Below are positions 51,924-63,307 of a stretch of DNA of 64,000 nt, in pieces. The translations under genes were made by a program, and so were the position numbers. How positions within the stretch are numbered: the stretch's first letter is position 1; every line of letters begins with the position of its first letter. Below the pieces are notes generated by a model. It had not been told where the DNA came from and ran no database searches. It worked only from the letters and a program-made list of their open reading frames with translations. The stretch covers positions 50,321 through 114,320 of the forward strand of contig CANHCR010000002.1 of NCBI GenBank assembly GCA_947459205.1. The letters run 5' to 3'. This stretch comes from Caryophanales bacterium. GTDB taxonomy: Bacteria > Bacillota > Bacilli > Paenibacillales > CANHCR01.

Positions 51924-51952
51924 ACTTTATGTACGAGTCAACTGCTTTATGA
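51924..51952 (-). promoter_or_regulatory. SigE-type promoter of cotJABC
   Basis: On the minus strand TCATAAA (51946-51952), 14 bases, CATAAAGT (51924-51931). The -10 differs from the SigE consensus CATACANT at one fixed position. cotJ of B. subtilis is a SigE operon. The untranslated leader would be very short, about 10-15 bases. Confidence 0.6.
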
Positions 51953-51965
51953 ACAACCAATGCAA

Positions 51966-51991
51966 TAAAAAAACCCGCTCGGCGGCGGGTT
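51966..51991 (-). terminator. Terminator behind the ThiF/MoeB gene
   Basis: AACCCGC (51972-51978) pairs with GCGGGTT (51985-51991); on the minus strand the stem is followed by a T-run. It overlaps the stop codon. Confidence 0.75.
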
Positions 51992-53022
51992 TACAATCCG
52001 ATATAGCGGCTGTAGCACGTTTTGGCGAATACGGGGTCATCCGTCCCCTGCACCAGCAAACGTCCATCGGGAAACAGCACCATCGTCTGCCCCGAAGGCA
52101 GTTTGCATTTTAATAAAAATGGGTTCGCGGTCAGTTCACCGAGCGGACGCCAGCGTTCCGCCCATTCGCGCAAATCGAGCGTGTGCGCCTGCAGCGGTTG
52201 GATCTGCACGGAGTCACGGCCACACAACGTTTGCACGGTATCTTCCGCCGCGTGATAGTCGAGAAAATCAAACTGGCGCTGCGCACAGGCTGGGCAGTCG
52301 GCTTTTTTCATACGGCTCACGTCGACTGCTGAATATTGTAGCTCCCACGGATCAAATTGTAGCATGCGCGCCGGCAGTTGGCTCGCTTGTCCTGTTAAAA
52401 GTTTCAGTGCAAACGTCGCTTGGTAAGAGGCCACGATATCGATGATTGGCGCAATCACGCCAGCGGTATCGCATGTCTCAATCGTCCCCGCTTCTGGCAC
52501 ATTGCCGAATAGACACCGTAAGCAAGGCGTCTCCCCGGGCCTGATCGCGAGCACCGTGCCGCGCGAACGCACAGCGCCGCCGTAAATCCACGGTATACTA
52601 TGTTTGACCGCCACATCATTTAGCAAAAAGCGGACAGCGAAGTTGTCGCTCCCGTCAAGTATGAGATCAACATCGGCAAGCAGCGATTCGGCGTTCGTTG
52701 CATTCACGTCGACGACGTGCGGGTCCATCACAATTTGCGAATTCACGGCACGAAGTTTATTTGCAGCAGCTTGCGCCTTGGCCGTCGATTGGGCGGCGTC
52801 TTGTTCATCGTACAGCATTTGCCGTTGCAAGTTGCTCGCTTCGACAAAGTCGCGGTCGATCAGGCGCAAATATCCGACGCCGGCGCGCGCCATATGATTG
52901 GCAAGCACGGTGCCGAGTGCCCCCATGCCGACGATCGCAACACGTGAACTCGCTAACTTGCTCTGCCCTTCGCGACCGATGCCAGCAAACAAAATTTGTC
53001 GTGAGTAGCGCAATTCATCCAT
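51991..53022 (-). CDS. ThiF/MoeB/HesA-family adenylyltransferase
   Basis: 343 residues from the ATG at 53022, with AAGGA 6 bases upstream. It adenylates the C-terminus of a small ubiquitin-like sulfur carrier (ThiS or MoaD) for thiamine or molybdopterin synthesis. RYSRQILFAGIGREGQSKL and the ATP-binding VAIVGMGALGTVLANHMARAG are standard, with VDLILDGSDNFAVRFLLND next. Zinc cysteines are CLRC and CPAC; a TCDTAGV block fits MoeB/ThiF. The last 90 residues resemble an added domain. No carrier gene is adjacent, so the pathway stays open. Confidence 0.88.
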   Translation of the reverse strand: MDELRYSRQILFAGIGREGQSKLASSRVAIVGMGALGTVLANHMARAGVGYLRLIDRDFVEASNLQRQMLYDEQDAAQSTAKAQAAANKLRAVNSQIVMDPHVVDVNATNAESLLADVDLILDGSDNFAVRFLLNDVAVKHSIPWIYGGAVRSRGTVLAIRPGETPCLRCLFGNVPEAGTIETCDTAGVIAPIIDIVASYQATFALKLLTGQASQLPARMLQFDPWELQYSAVDVSRMKKADCPACAQRQFDFLDYHAAEDTVQTLCGRDSVQIQPLQAHTLDLREWAERWRPLGELTANPFLLKCKLPSGQTMVLFPDGRLLVQGTDDPVFAKTCYSRYIGL

Positions 53023-53118
53023 CGTTATCCTTGCTCCCATCGCTTCATTCGTGCAGGTAGTATCTATCTTTGATTATTTTATCATAATCTAGAAATACAC
53101 AAAAACCTACAAGCACAC

Positions 53119-53147
53119 AAAAACCGAGCAGAGTAAACTCTGCCCGG
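53119..53147 (-). terminator. Terminator behind the 53165-53425 gene
   Basis: CCGAGCAGAG pairs with CTCTGCCCGG around TAAA; on the minus strand TTTTT follows. Confidence 0.7.
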
Positions 53148-53164
53148 CCTACAGAAATGACCGA

Positions 53165-53425
53165 TTAGTTGCGCGCCATGTACGTGTTCGGCGTCGTAAT
53201 GACCGGCGTCGGATACGTTTGACCATAGCCGTATTGCGGGGATGTAGTGTGAATGTTGCCGCTAATGTTTCCTTGGAACGCAGACGGAACGGTGCCGATG
53301 TTGCTCACTTGCAACTGGTTCAACATCGATTGAAGTTCGCTCGTCAAGGACTGGATTTGCTGCGCAATTTGGTTGAATTGCTGCAAGCGGTTGGAAATCA
53401 TTTGCGTGTTGGAAAATGCCATCAT
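53165..53425 (-). CDS. Small Gln/Asn-rich protein, possibly spore-related
   Basis: 86 residues from the first of two ATG codons (53425), with AAGGAGG 6 bases upstream. The first half is a heptad-like helix with many Gln (RLQQFNQIAQQIQSLTSELQ), the second half is low-complexity with Gly, Tyr, Thr and Pro (SPQYGYGQTYPTP). It resembles small coat or exosporium proteins in composition but I recognise no family. It stands alone with its own terminator, divergent from the phosphoesterase gene. Confidence 0.65.
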   Translation of the reverse strand: MMAFSNTQMISNRLQQFNQIAQQIQSLTSELQSMLNQLQVSNIGTVPSAFQGNISGNIHTTSPQYGYGQTYPTPVITTPNTYMARN

Positions 53426-53490
53426 AGTGCGCCTCCTTGTTGGATGTTCGGATTTGACTGACCGCGCAGTCGCATACAGTTTGTGCACCG

Positions 53491-53520
53491 TTGTCGAATG
53501 TTATGCATCGAATATATAAT
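53491..53520 (+). promoter_or_regulatory. Probable SigA promoter of the phosphoesterase gene
   Basis: TTGTCG (53491-53496), 18 bases, TATAAT (53515-53520), 25 bases before the GTG start. Confidence 0.5.
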
Positions 53521-53544
53521 GGAATGGAGAAAGGTGGCGATCGC

Positions 53545-55002
53545 GTGAACGGCCGCACGAATCCCGCAACAGAGAAATTGCTCATATTACATACAAACGA
53601 TTTGCACAGCGCTTTTGAGCAGATGCCAAAAATTGCGAGTGCTTTTCGTGAACGAGGCGAAATTCATAGCGACGCGCATATACTGAAGTTGGATATCGGC
53701 GATCATATGGACCGCGTGCGCACCGAGACCGAGGGAAGCGTCGGCGCCGTCAATGTCGATATCATGAATGCCACTGGCTACGAGTACGTTGTGCTCGGGA
53801 ACAATGAGGGTTTGACGTTTACGCCGCAGTTGCTTCAGCAAATGTACGCCGGGCGCGCTCACTTTCAAATTATCGGCAGCAATATTGAGGAATGCGCGAC
53901 TGGTTTGATTCCAAATTGGCTAGTTCCGCATGCGATTGTGCAAAAAGGCCCGCTGCGCATCGGCTTAATTGGCGTGACGGCGCGCTACAACGATTTTTAC
54001 GAGTTGCTCGGTTGGCACGTCACAGACCCTGTGGAAGTCGTCGCTACGCTCGCCGAAACGTTGCGACCTGAAGTCGATCTACTTATTGTCATGTCGCATC
54101 TCGGTCTCGGCAAAGATCAACAAATGGCACAAACGATTGCCGGCATCGACTGCATTCTCGGCGGCCATACGCACCATTTGCTCGAACAGCCTCTCGTCAT
54201 CAACGGCACCTACATTTGTGCGGCAGGTAAACTTGGGTATCAGATTGGCGAGTTGGAATTTCAGTTTGCCCGCCATGAGGACGGTACATACAGTTTGTGC
54301 GAAGTGAGCGGTCGGACGATTCCTGTCGCCCCATTTGCCGACGACGAACATGTGCGTTCGCTTTGGCAAGACGGATTGCGTGCCAGCCGCGTGCAGTTGA
54401 GTGAAATGGTAACGGTGCTTGAAAAACCGTTAAAAAATGATTGGTACCGCGAATCGGATCTCGGCAATTTGCTTGTGCGTGCGATACGTCACTGGACGAA
54501 CAGCGAGATAGGCATCGTCAACGCTGGGCAATTGCTGCGCTCACTAGATGCGGGCGCTGTCTCGCGGCTCAATCTGCTCGAAATGTGTCCTTCGCCGATT
54601 AATCCGTGTCGCATGCAGATGCGCGGCCGTGAGATTCGCACTGCACTGGAGCAATCGCTGCGCAAAGAATTTCAGCGCAAAGAATTTGTCGGCTTCGGCT
54701 TCCGCGGCAAAGTGCTTGGCTCCCTATGTGTGGATGGATTGCAAATCGAGTATGACCGTCGTCGTCCACCCCAGCAACAGATTACGAGTATCATCTGCAA
54801 TGGCGAGCCGTTCGATGATGAGCGCGAATACATCGTCGGCACGATTGACATGTTCACCTTTGGCATCGGCTACCTGTCTCTTAAAGAAGGCGTCAACCGC
54901 CGTTATTTTCTGCCCGAATTCATCCGCGATTTGCTCGCCGATGCTCTCACAGACAGCGAGGCGATAGCGATCGCTCGTCAGCGCCGTTGGAAACGAATGT
55001 AA
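53545..55002 (+). CDS. 5'-nucleotidase/UshA-like metallophosphoesterase, YunD-like
   Basis: 485 residues from a GTG at 53545 with AGGTGG upstream; an ATG at 53524 is an alternative. The metallophosphoesterase domain has HTNDLHS at the start, LDIGDHMDR, VVLGNNE and MSHLGLGKDQ, then CILGGHTH, giving a two-metal site. A C-terminal 5'-nucleotidase domain follows (VNAGQLLRSLDAGAVSRL, VGFGFRG). No signal peptide is seen, so the enzyme acts inside the cell. In layout it matches YunD of B. subtilis. Confidence 0.88.
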   Translation: MNGRTNPATEKLLILHTNDLHSAFEQMPKIASAFRERGEIHSDAHILKLDIGDHMDRVRTETEGSVGAVNVDIMNATGYEYVVLGNNEGLTFTPQLLQQMYAGRAHFQIIGSNIEECATGLIPNWLVPHAIVQKGPLRIGLIGVTARYNDFYELLGWHVTDPVEVVATLAETLRPEVDLLIVMSHLGLGKDQQMAQTIAGIDCILGGHTHHLLEQPLVINGTYICAAGKLGYQIGELEFQFARHEDGTYSLCEVSGRTIPVAPFADDEHVRSLWQDGLRASRVQLSEMVTVLEKPLKNDWYRESDLGNLLVRAIRHWTNSEIGIVNAGQLLRSLDAGAVSRLNLLEMCPSPINPCRMQMRGREIRTALEQSLRKEFQRKEFVGFGFRGKVLGSLCVDGLQIEYDRRRPPQQQITSIICNGEPFDDEREYIVGTIDMFTFGIGYLSLKEGVNRRYFLPEFIRDLLADALTDSEAIAIARQRRWKRM

Positions 55003-55077
55003 TGCCTATTTGAAACAAACGACACTTAAAGTTACAATGGAACGTATAACAATTTTGTTCAACTATAGGGGGAACTC

Positions 55078-55917
55078 ATGGACTTCTGGATTGCCGTGAT
55101 CAACGGTATCATCGAAGGATTGACTGAATTTTTGCCGGTTTCTTCAACGGGTCATCTACTACTTGCGGGCTCCATACTGAACCCGTTATCCGATATTAGC
55201 AAAGAAAAATTGGATTCATTCAAGGTTTTCATTCAGCTTGGGGCAATCTTGGCGGTCACGCTAATCTACTGGCGGCGTATTTTTCAGTTGCTCGGCATAC
55301 GGATGCCGCAGTCGAACGATGCTGATGGTAAGGCGCGAACGACAACAGGCGGTTCGATTAACTTGTTGCACGTCATCATTGCCATCACGCCTGCTTTAGG
55401 TCTCGCCTACATATTCCGCGATTTCATCAAAGATGTATTTTTCGGCAACAATACACTGGTGTTAATCAGCTTGGTACTTGGCGGAATTTTGATGATTGTT
55501 GCGGAAAAATTTCAGCCACGTGTCAAAAGTGAGACGATCGACCAAATTACATACAGTCAGGCGCTGCGCATTGGTCTCTTTCAATGTCTATCGCTTTGGC
55601 CAGGTTTTTCGCGAGCTGGGGCAAGTATTTCGGGCGGCATGCTATCCGGCGTCAGTTACCGCGCCGCTGCTGATTTTTCCTTTTTAATCGCGATACCGAT
55701 CATGTTCGCTGCTGGCGGTTATGAATTGCTGTCGATGTATGACAAACTTTCGATGGAAGACTTCGGATTTTTTGCGACCGGCTTCATCTCTGCGTTTATT
55801 GTGGCGCTCATTGTGGTGACGACGGCCCTGAAACATTTGACCAAGATTAAACTGACTTACTTCGCCTACTACCGATTCGCACTTGCCGGCTTGTTTTGGC
55901 TATTCATCATTAACTAA
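55078..55917 (+). CDS. uppP: Undecaprenyl-diphosphatase (UppP/BacA)
   Basis: 279 residues with about eight membrane helices. It recycles the cell-wall lipid carrier by hydrolysing undecaprenyl diphosphate; overproduction gives bacitracin resistance. Active-site stretches EGLTEFLPVSSTGHLLL and LWPGFSRAGASISGGML are complete. GGGGG lies 6 bases before the ATG. It is followed by yfkAB 17 bases on. Confidence 0.96.
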   Translation: MDFWIAVINGIIEGLTEFLPVSSTGHLLLAGSILNPLSDISKEKLDSFKVFIQLGAILAVTLIYWRRIFQLLGIRMPQSNDADGKARTTTGGSINLLHVIIAITPALGLAYIFRDFIKDVFFGNNTLVLISLVLGGILMIVAEKFQPRVKSETIDQITYSQALRIGLFQCLSLWPGFSRAGASISGGMLSGVSYRAAADFSFLIAIPIMFAAGGYELLSMYDKLSMEDFGFFATGFISAFIVALIVVTTALKHLTKIKLTYFAYYRFALAGLFWLFIIN

Positions 55918-55934
55918 CGTACAAGGAGCGGAAC

Positions 55935-57065
55935 ATGGGGATTTCGTGGCCAACAATCTATGCAAACCAACCGGTAAGCCCGCACAATGACCCGTGGGAT
56001 CCGTTGCTCTCTTTGCGTCAATATGGTCGTCATGTACTGACGAGCGTTGAGTTTACGGTGACTAATCTGTGCAACATGCGGTGTGAGCATTGCGCCGTCG
56101 GTGACAGTTTATCGTTTGTCGAACCGGATAAATGGCCACTCGCCGAGGTGCTCAAACGGCTCGATGAAGTCGAACATTTGCAAACGATTAGCATTACGGG
56201 CGGCGAGCCGAGTTTTCAGCGGCAAACCGTCAATGAATATATCATTCCGCTGTTGAAGTATGCGCGAGAGCGCGGGGTCAAATCGCAGATCAACTCCAAC
56301 TTGACTCTCGATTATGAGCGCTATGAGCTAATCGCGCCGTGGCTCGACGTGATGCATATTTCCTTCAACTATACGGATGTCGACGACTTCTTGGCAGTTG
56401 GTTTTTCGCGAGCGAACCACGATGTGCCGCGTGCGAGTGCCGTTCGGATGTATGAGCAGATGATGGAAAACACGCGCCGTTTGGCGAATGGTGGACTGTT
56501 CGTTTCCGCCGAATCGATGATTAATTATCGTACGCATTTGAAATTGCCACGTATTCACCAACTGATTGCCGAAATGGGGTGCCTTCGCCATGAAGTTCAC
56601 CCGATGTATCCTAGTTCATTTGCGCGTGATTTGCCGGTGCTGACACTCGAAGAAACACGTGCCGCCATCGAGCGTCTGCTTGATGCTCGCAATCCTGATA
56701 TTTGGATGTTGTTCGGCACATTGCCGTTTTTTCAGTGCAGTCCTGATGCTGTTGAGCGCGCTTTGCTCCAGCGACTACGTGAGGCACCAAGCGTCACCGT
56801 CCGCAATGATCCCGACGGTCGCAACCGCTTGAACGTCAACTTGTTCGACGGCAACGTTTATGTTACCGATTTCAGCGATCTGTCTGCGGTCGGTCATATA
56901 GCCAGTGAGTCATTGAATGACATTTTCACCCGTTGGACAAGCCATCCGTATAACGAACGCGTCAATTGTTACTGTCCCGCCGCTGCTTGTTGCGGTCCGA
57001 ATTTGCTTGTTGTCGACACTTATTACCGCGATGTCAACTTTCAATCGCGCCATGCCATATTCTAA
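55935..57065 (+). CDS. yfkAB: Radical SAM protein, YfkAB-like
   Basis: 376 residues. The [4Fe-4S] cluster site is CNMRCEHC (C-x3-C-x2-C) near residue 45 followed by ITGGEPSFQ, the SAM-binding GGE motif. Near the end is NCYCPAACCGPN-like sequence (VNCYCPAAACCGP), the second Cys cluster that names the CxCxxxxC group. Target and reaction are unknown. AAGGAG lies 6 bases before the ATG. It is followed by the ThyX-like gene after 20 bases. Confidence 0.9.
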   Translation: MGISWPTIYANQPVSPHNDPWDPLLSLRQYGRHVLTSVEFTVTNLCNMRCEHCAVGDSLSFVEPDKWPLAEVLKRLDEVEHLQTISITGGEPSFQRQTVNEYIIPLLKYARERGVKSQINSNLTLDYERYELIAPWLDVMHISFNYTDVDDFLAVGFSRANHDVPRASAVRMYEQMMENTRRLANGGLFVSAESMINYRTHLKLPRIHQLIAEMGCLRHEVHPMYPSSFARDLPVLTLEETRAAIERLLDARNPDIWMLFGTLPFFQCSPDAVERALLQRLREAPSVTVRNDPDGRNRLNVNLFDGNVYVTDFSDLSAVGHIASESLNDIFTRWTSHPYNERVNCYCPAAACCGPNLLVVDTYYRDVNFQSRHAIF

Positions 57066-57085
57066 TCTTTGGAGGAATGAATCCG

Positions 57086-57799
57086 ATGTTTGAAGTAAAA
57101 TTAGTTCGCTATTCTGATCCTGACCGCAAGTATCTCGCCCATTCTGCTGCTGTCTACCTCGGCAAACCTGATGTGGATAATGTGAAACGCCCAATCAGCA
57201 TCGTCCGCAAAGGCGATACGCTCGCCATTTTCCGCGGTGAACATGCGCGCTTTGAGTTCAAAACGACAAAAGTCGTCTATGATCACCTGATTACCTATAC
57301 GACGCAAAACATGCGTGCCTGCGGCGGACTACGCGCCAATGAAGCGACCGTCTTCATCCCACCGGCCGAGGACGATGATCCGGTGTACCGTGAAATCGGT
57401 GAACGGCACTTGGCGAGTTATCAGTCGCTCGTGCACGGCATCGATCCTGAGACGAACGATCCCATCAAGAAAAAACGCCTGCAAGCCGCTCGTTCCGTCG
57501 CACCGATGAGTGTGCAACTTCACTATGTATTTGAGTTTAACCTTGGAACGCTGATCGAGGCGATCTTCCCGCAACGCATTTGGACGCCGGGAGCACAGCA
57601 AGATACGAAGCAAGTCGTACAAAAAATGTTCGATTTAGTGCATGCCCAGGATCCTGAACTTTGGGACGTCATCTACGATTATTACGGACCAGAAGCGCAG
57701 GCATGGAAGAAAATCCGACAAAAACTGCGCAAGGACGATCCGGAATTGTTCGCACAAATTATGAGCAAATATGGAATCATGAAATCGATGTGGGAATAG
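57086..57799 (+). CDS. Divergent ThyX-like protein (flavin-dependent thymidylate synthase fold)
   Basis: 237 residues from the ATG at 57086, with GGAGG 10 bases upstream. The layout resembles ThyX: an N-terminal VKLVRYSDP, then FEFKTTKVVYDHLITYTTQN where ThyX has its substrate helix. Later it has PMSVQLHYVFEFNLGTLIEA and AQQDTKQVVQKMF, matching the ThyX block with N-x-R/G-x-L and A-Q-x-E-I-R. The catalytic ThyX motif RHRxxSxNExSxRY is not present: the equivalent region reads YTTQNMRACGGLRANE. So it may bind FAD or dUMP differently or do something else. It is tightly linked to yfkAB. Confidence 0.5.
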   Translation: MFEVKLVRYSDPDRKYLAHSAAVYLGKPDVDNVKRPISIVRKGDTLAIFRGEHARFEFKTTKVVYDHLITYTTQNMRACGGLRANEATVFIPPAEDDDPVYREIGERHLASYQSLVHGIDPETNDPIKKKRLQAARSVAPMSVQLHYVFEFNLGTLIEAIFPQRIWTPGAQQDTKQVVQKMFDLVHAQDPELWDVIYDYYGPEAQAWKKIRQKLRKDDPELFAQIMSKYGIMKSMWE

Positions 57800-57809
57800 C
57801 GGAGGGCAT

Positions 57810-58856
57810 ATGTCGCGTGGCATGGTTCTAATTCTCGCCGTCGGCCTAATCGTGTTGTACGGCCTGTTCACCGTCGGTTCGCCGTTTTTGCTGGCGATCA
57901 TCTTCGCCATCTTTCTCGAACCGCTAAACCGTATATTGATTGAAAAACTGAAATGGTCGCGCTTTTGGACGGTCACGACCGTTTGTACCGTCTTCACGCT
58001 CGCTTTTCTCGGCATCTTTTACCTAATCGGCATCAACATCTATTCGCAGTTGGTGGCTTTCGGTAAAAATGCACCCGACTATTTCGCTCAGTTGGAAACG
58101 TACCTAGCGGATCCAAACTGGCGCGCCCATTTTCTCTATAACACCTTCTCTGCTGACGTCGCCGATCAAATGAATGCAGCGATTGAAAGTGCGCTTAGCA
58201 ACCTTACAGCGGCCATTAACAGTTTAATCAGCGGATTGTCCGGACTATTGCTTGGCCTGGCCAAAGCGATTCCGAACGTGTTCATCTTCTTTTTAGTCTT
58301 TTTCATCGCTCTCTACTTGGTATCGTTCCAACTTCCGCTAATGAAACGCGGTTTCATCCGTCAATTCGCTGAAGTATCGCAATCCAAAGTAGAGAACGTT
58401 CTGCACAGCCTACGTGAAGCGATTTTTGGTTTTCTGCGCGCGCAATTCATTCTCAGTGCGTTCACGTACATTGTCGTGCTCATCGGCTTACTGATTATCG
58501 GCATCGATTATCCGTTCGCCATCGCTTTGCTCATTGTAATCGTCGATATCTTGCCAGTGCTTGGAACGGGTTCTGTGCTGGTGCCATGGGCTACTTACCT
58601 ATTCTTAAACGGAAACATGAAGACGGGCATCGGACTGCTCATCCTCTTCCTCGTCATCACCACTTTCCGCCGCGTCGTCGAACCGAAAGTGCTTAGCGAT
58701 GCCATCGGCATCAACACACTGGCCGCCCTCGCCTCGCTCTACATCGGTTTCAAACTGTTCGGTGCGATTGGCCTATTGTTCGGTCCAGCGGTAATCATCA
58801 TCTTCACGGCGATGCGCAAAGCAGGCTTGCTCAACTTTAAGATCAAACTTGAATAA
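57810..58856 (+). CDS. ytvI: AI-2E family membrane protein, YtvI-like
   Basis: 348 residues with about eight membrane helices. The family ending RRVVEPKVLSDAIGI and ASLYIGFKLFGAIGLLFGP, with DILPVLGTGSVLVPWA before it, matches YtvI of spore formers. GGAGG lies 5 bases before the ATG. YtvI is made in sporulation; its function is unknown. It ends the plus-strand run uppP-yfkAB-thyX-like-ytvI, closed by a terminator. Confidence 0.85.
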   Translation: MSRGMVLILAVGLIVLYGLFTVGSPFLLAIIFAIFLEPLNRILIEKLKWSRFWTVTTVCTVFTLAFLGIFYLIGINIYSQLVAFGKNAPDYFAQLETYLADPNWRAHFLYNTFSADVADQMNAAIESALSNLTAAINSLISGLSGLLLGLAKAIPNVFIFFLVFFIALYLVSFQLPLMKRGFIRQFAEVSQSKVENVLHSLREAIFGFLRAQFILSAFTYIVVLIGLLIIGIDYPFAIALLIVIVDILPVLGTGSVLVPWATYLFLNGNMKTGIGLLILFLVITTFRRVVEPKVLSDAIGINTLAALASLYIGFKLFGAIGLLFGPAVIIIFTAMRKAGLLNFKIKLE

Positions 58857-58864
58857 TCACGTAC

Positions 58865-58905
58865 AAAAAATGCCCCAAGCACAATAACTGTGCATGGGGC
58901 ATTTG
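58865..58905. terminator. Bidirectional terminator between ytvI and sufB
   Basis: AAATGCCCCA pairs with TGGGGCATTT; an inner GCACA/TGTGC stem adds stability. On the minus strand TTTTTT follows, ending the suf operon. Confidence 0.8.
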
Positions 58906-58925
58906 CTGTTTATACAAGCAGTTAA

Positions 58926-60323
58926 TTAACCGATACTGCCTTCCATTTCAAACTTGATGAGACGGTTCATCTCGACCGCATATTCCATCGGCAATTCTTT
59001 GGTGAACGGCTCGATGAAGCCCATGACGATCATTTGCGTCGCTTCCGCCTCCGACAAGCCGCGGCTCATCAGGTAGAACAATTGATCTTCCGAAACTTTG
59101 GAGACAGTCGCTTCATGCTCAAGCACCACATTGTCATTCAAAATCTCGTTATATGGAATTGTGTCAGACGTCGACTCTTTATCCATAATGAGCGTATCAC
59201 ACTTAATGTTCGCCTTCGAACCTTGCGAGTTGCGACCAAACGAAGCAAGACCGCGATACGTCACTTTTCCGCCGTGCTTACTGATTGATTTGGAAACAAT
59301 CGTCGACGATGTGTCTGGTGCAAGGTGAATCATTTTGGCACCGGCATCTTGGTGTTGACCCTTACCTGCAATCGCAATCGACAACACCATTCCTTTAGCG
59401 CCGCGTCCTTTAAGAACAACCGCAGGATACTTCATCGTCAATTTCGAACCGATGTTACCGTCGATCCATTCCATCGTCGCATTCTCTTCTGCAACCGCGC
59501 GCTTTGTTACAAGGTTGTAAATGTTTGGCGCCCAGTTTTGAATCGTCGTATAACGGCAACGCGCATCTTTCTTCACGATAATCTCAACGACCGCACTGTG
59601 CAGCGAGTTCGTGCTGTACACAGGAGCCGTACAACCTTCAACGTAGTGAACCATGCTGTCTTCGTCGCAAATGATGAGTGTGCGTTCAAATTGACCCATG
59701 TTTTCTTTGTTGATACGGAAGTAAGCTTGTAGCGGAATTTCACACTTCACGCCTTTTGGTACATAGATGAAACTACCGCCAGACCAAACCGCACTGTTCA
59801 GCGCCGCAAACTTGTTGTCATTCGGCGGAATGACTGTACCGAAGTACTCTTTGAAAATTTCCGGATGCTCACGAAGCGCTGTATCCGTATCCATGAAGAT
59901 CACGCCTTGCTTCTCAAGGTCTTCCTGCATGCTGTGGTATACAACCTCAGACTCGTACTGCGCCGAAACACCAGCGAGGAACTTTTGTTCCGCTTCAGGA
60001 ATGCCAAGTTTGTCGAACGTAGCCTTGATCTCTTCTGGCACTTCTTCCCACGTTTTCCCTTGTTTTTCCGATGGTTTTACGTAGTAAGTAATATCGTCAT
60101 AGTCGAGATCATCAAGGTTGCCACCCCAACGCGGAGTTGCCATTTTGAAAAATTGCTCCAACGATTTCAAACGGAAATCGAGCATCCACTCCGGCTCATT
60201 CTTCATGCGCGAAATCTCAATAACGATTTCACGGGTCAAACCTTTGTTCGCTGTGAAAATATTGACGTGCTCATCGCGGAAGCCATACTTGTATTCGCCG
60301 ATTTCCGGCATCTTTTTCGCCAT
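58926..60323 (-). CDS. sufB: Fe-S cluster assembly protein SufB
   Basis: 465 residues from the ATG at 60323, with GGAGG 7 bases upstream. SufB is the scaffold of the SufBCD complex. [20 protein letters not shown] is the start block; the beta-helix core has [15 protein letters not shown] with conserved Cys, and [10 protein letters not shown]-like [16 protein letters not shown] near the end. It is last in the operon sufC-D-S-U-B. Confidence 0.97.
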   Translation of the reverse strand: MAKKMPEIGEYKYGFRDEHVNIFTANKGLTREIVIEISRMKNEPEWMLDFRLKSLEQFFKMATPRWGGNLDDLDYDDITYYVKPSEKQGKTWEEVPEEIKATFDKLGIPEAEQKFLAGVSAQYESEVVYHSMQEDLEKQGVIFMDTDTALREHPEIFKEYFGTVIPPNDNKFAALNSAVWSGGSFIYVPKGVKCEIPLQAYFRINKENMGQFERTLIICDEDSMVHYVEGCTAPVYSTNSLHSAVVEIIVKKDARCRYTTIQNWAPNIYNLVTKRAVAEENATMEWIDGNIGSKLTMKYPAVVLKGRGAKGMVLSIAIAGKGQHQDAGAKMIHLAPDTSSTIVSKSISKHGGKVTYRGLASFGRNSQGSKANIKCDTLIMDKESTSDTIPYNEILNDNVVLEHEATVSKVSEDQLFYLMSRGLSEAEATQMIVMGFIEPFTKELPMEYAVEMNRLIKFEMEGSIG

Positions 60324-60338
60324 TTCGTTTCCCTCCAA

Positions 60339-63281
<2,943 letters not shown>

Positions 63282-63307
63282 TGTATGTTCCTCCTGGTCT
63301 CCGAAAA

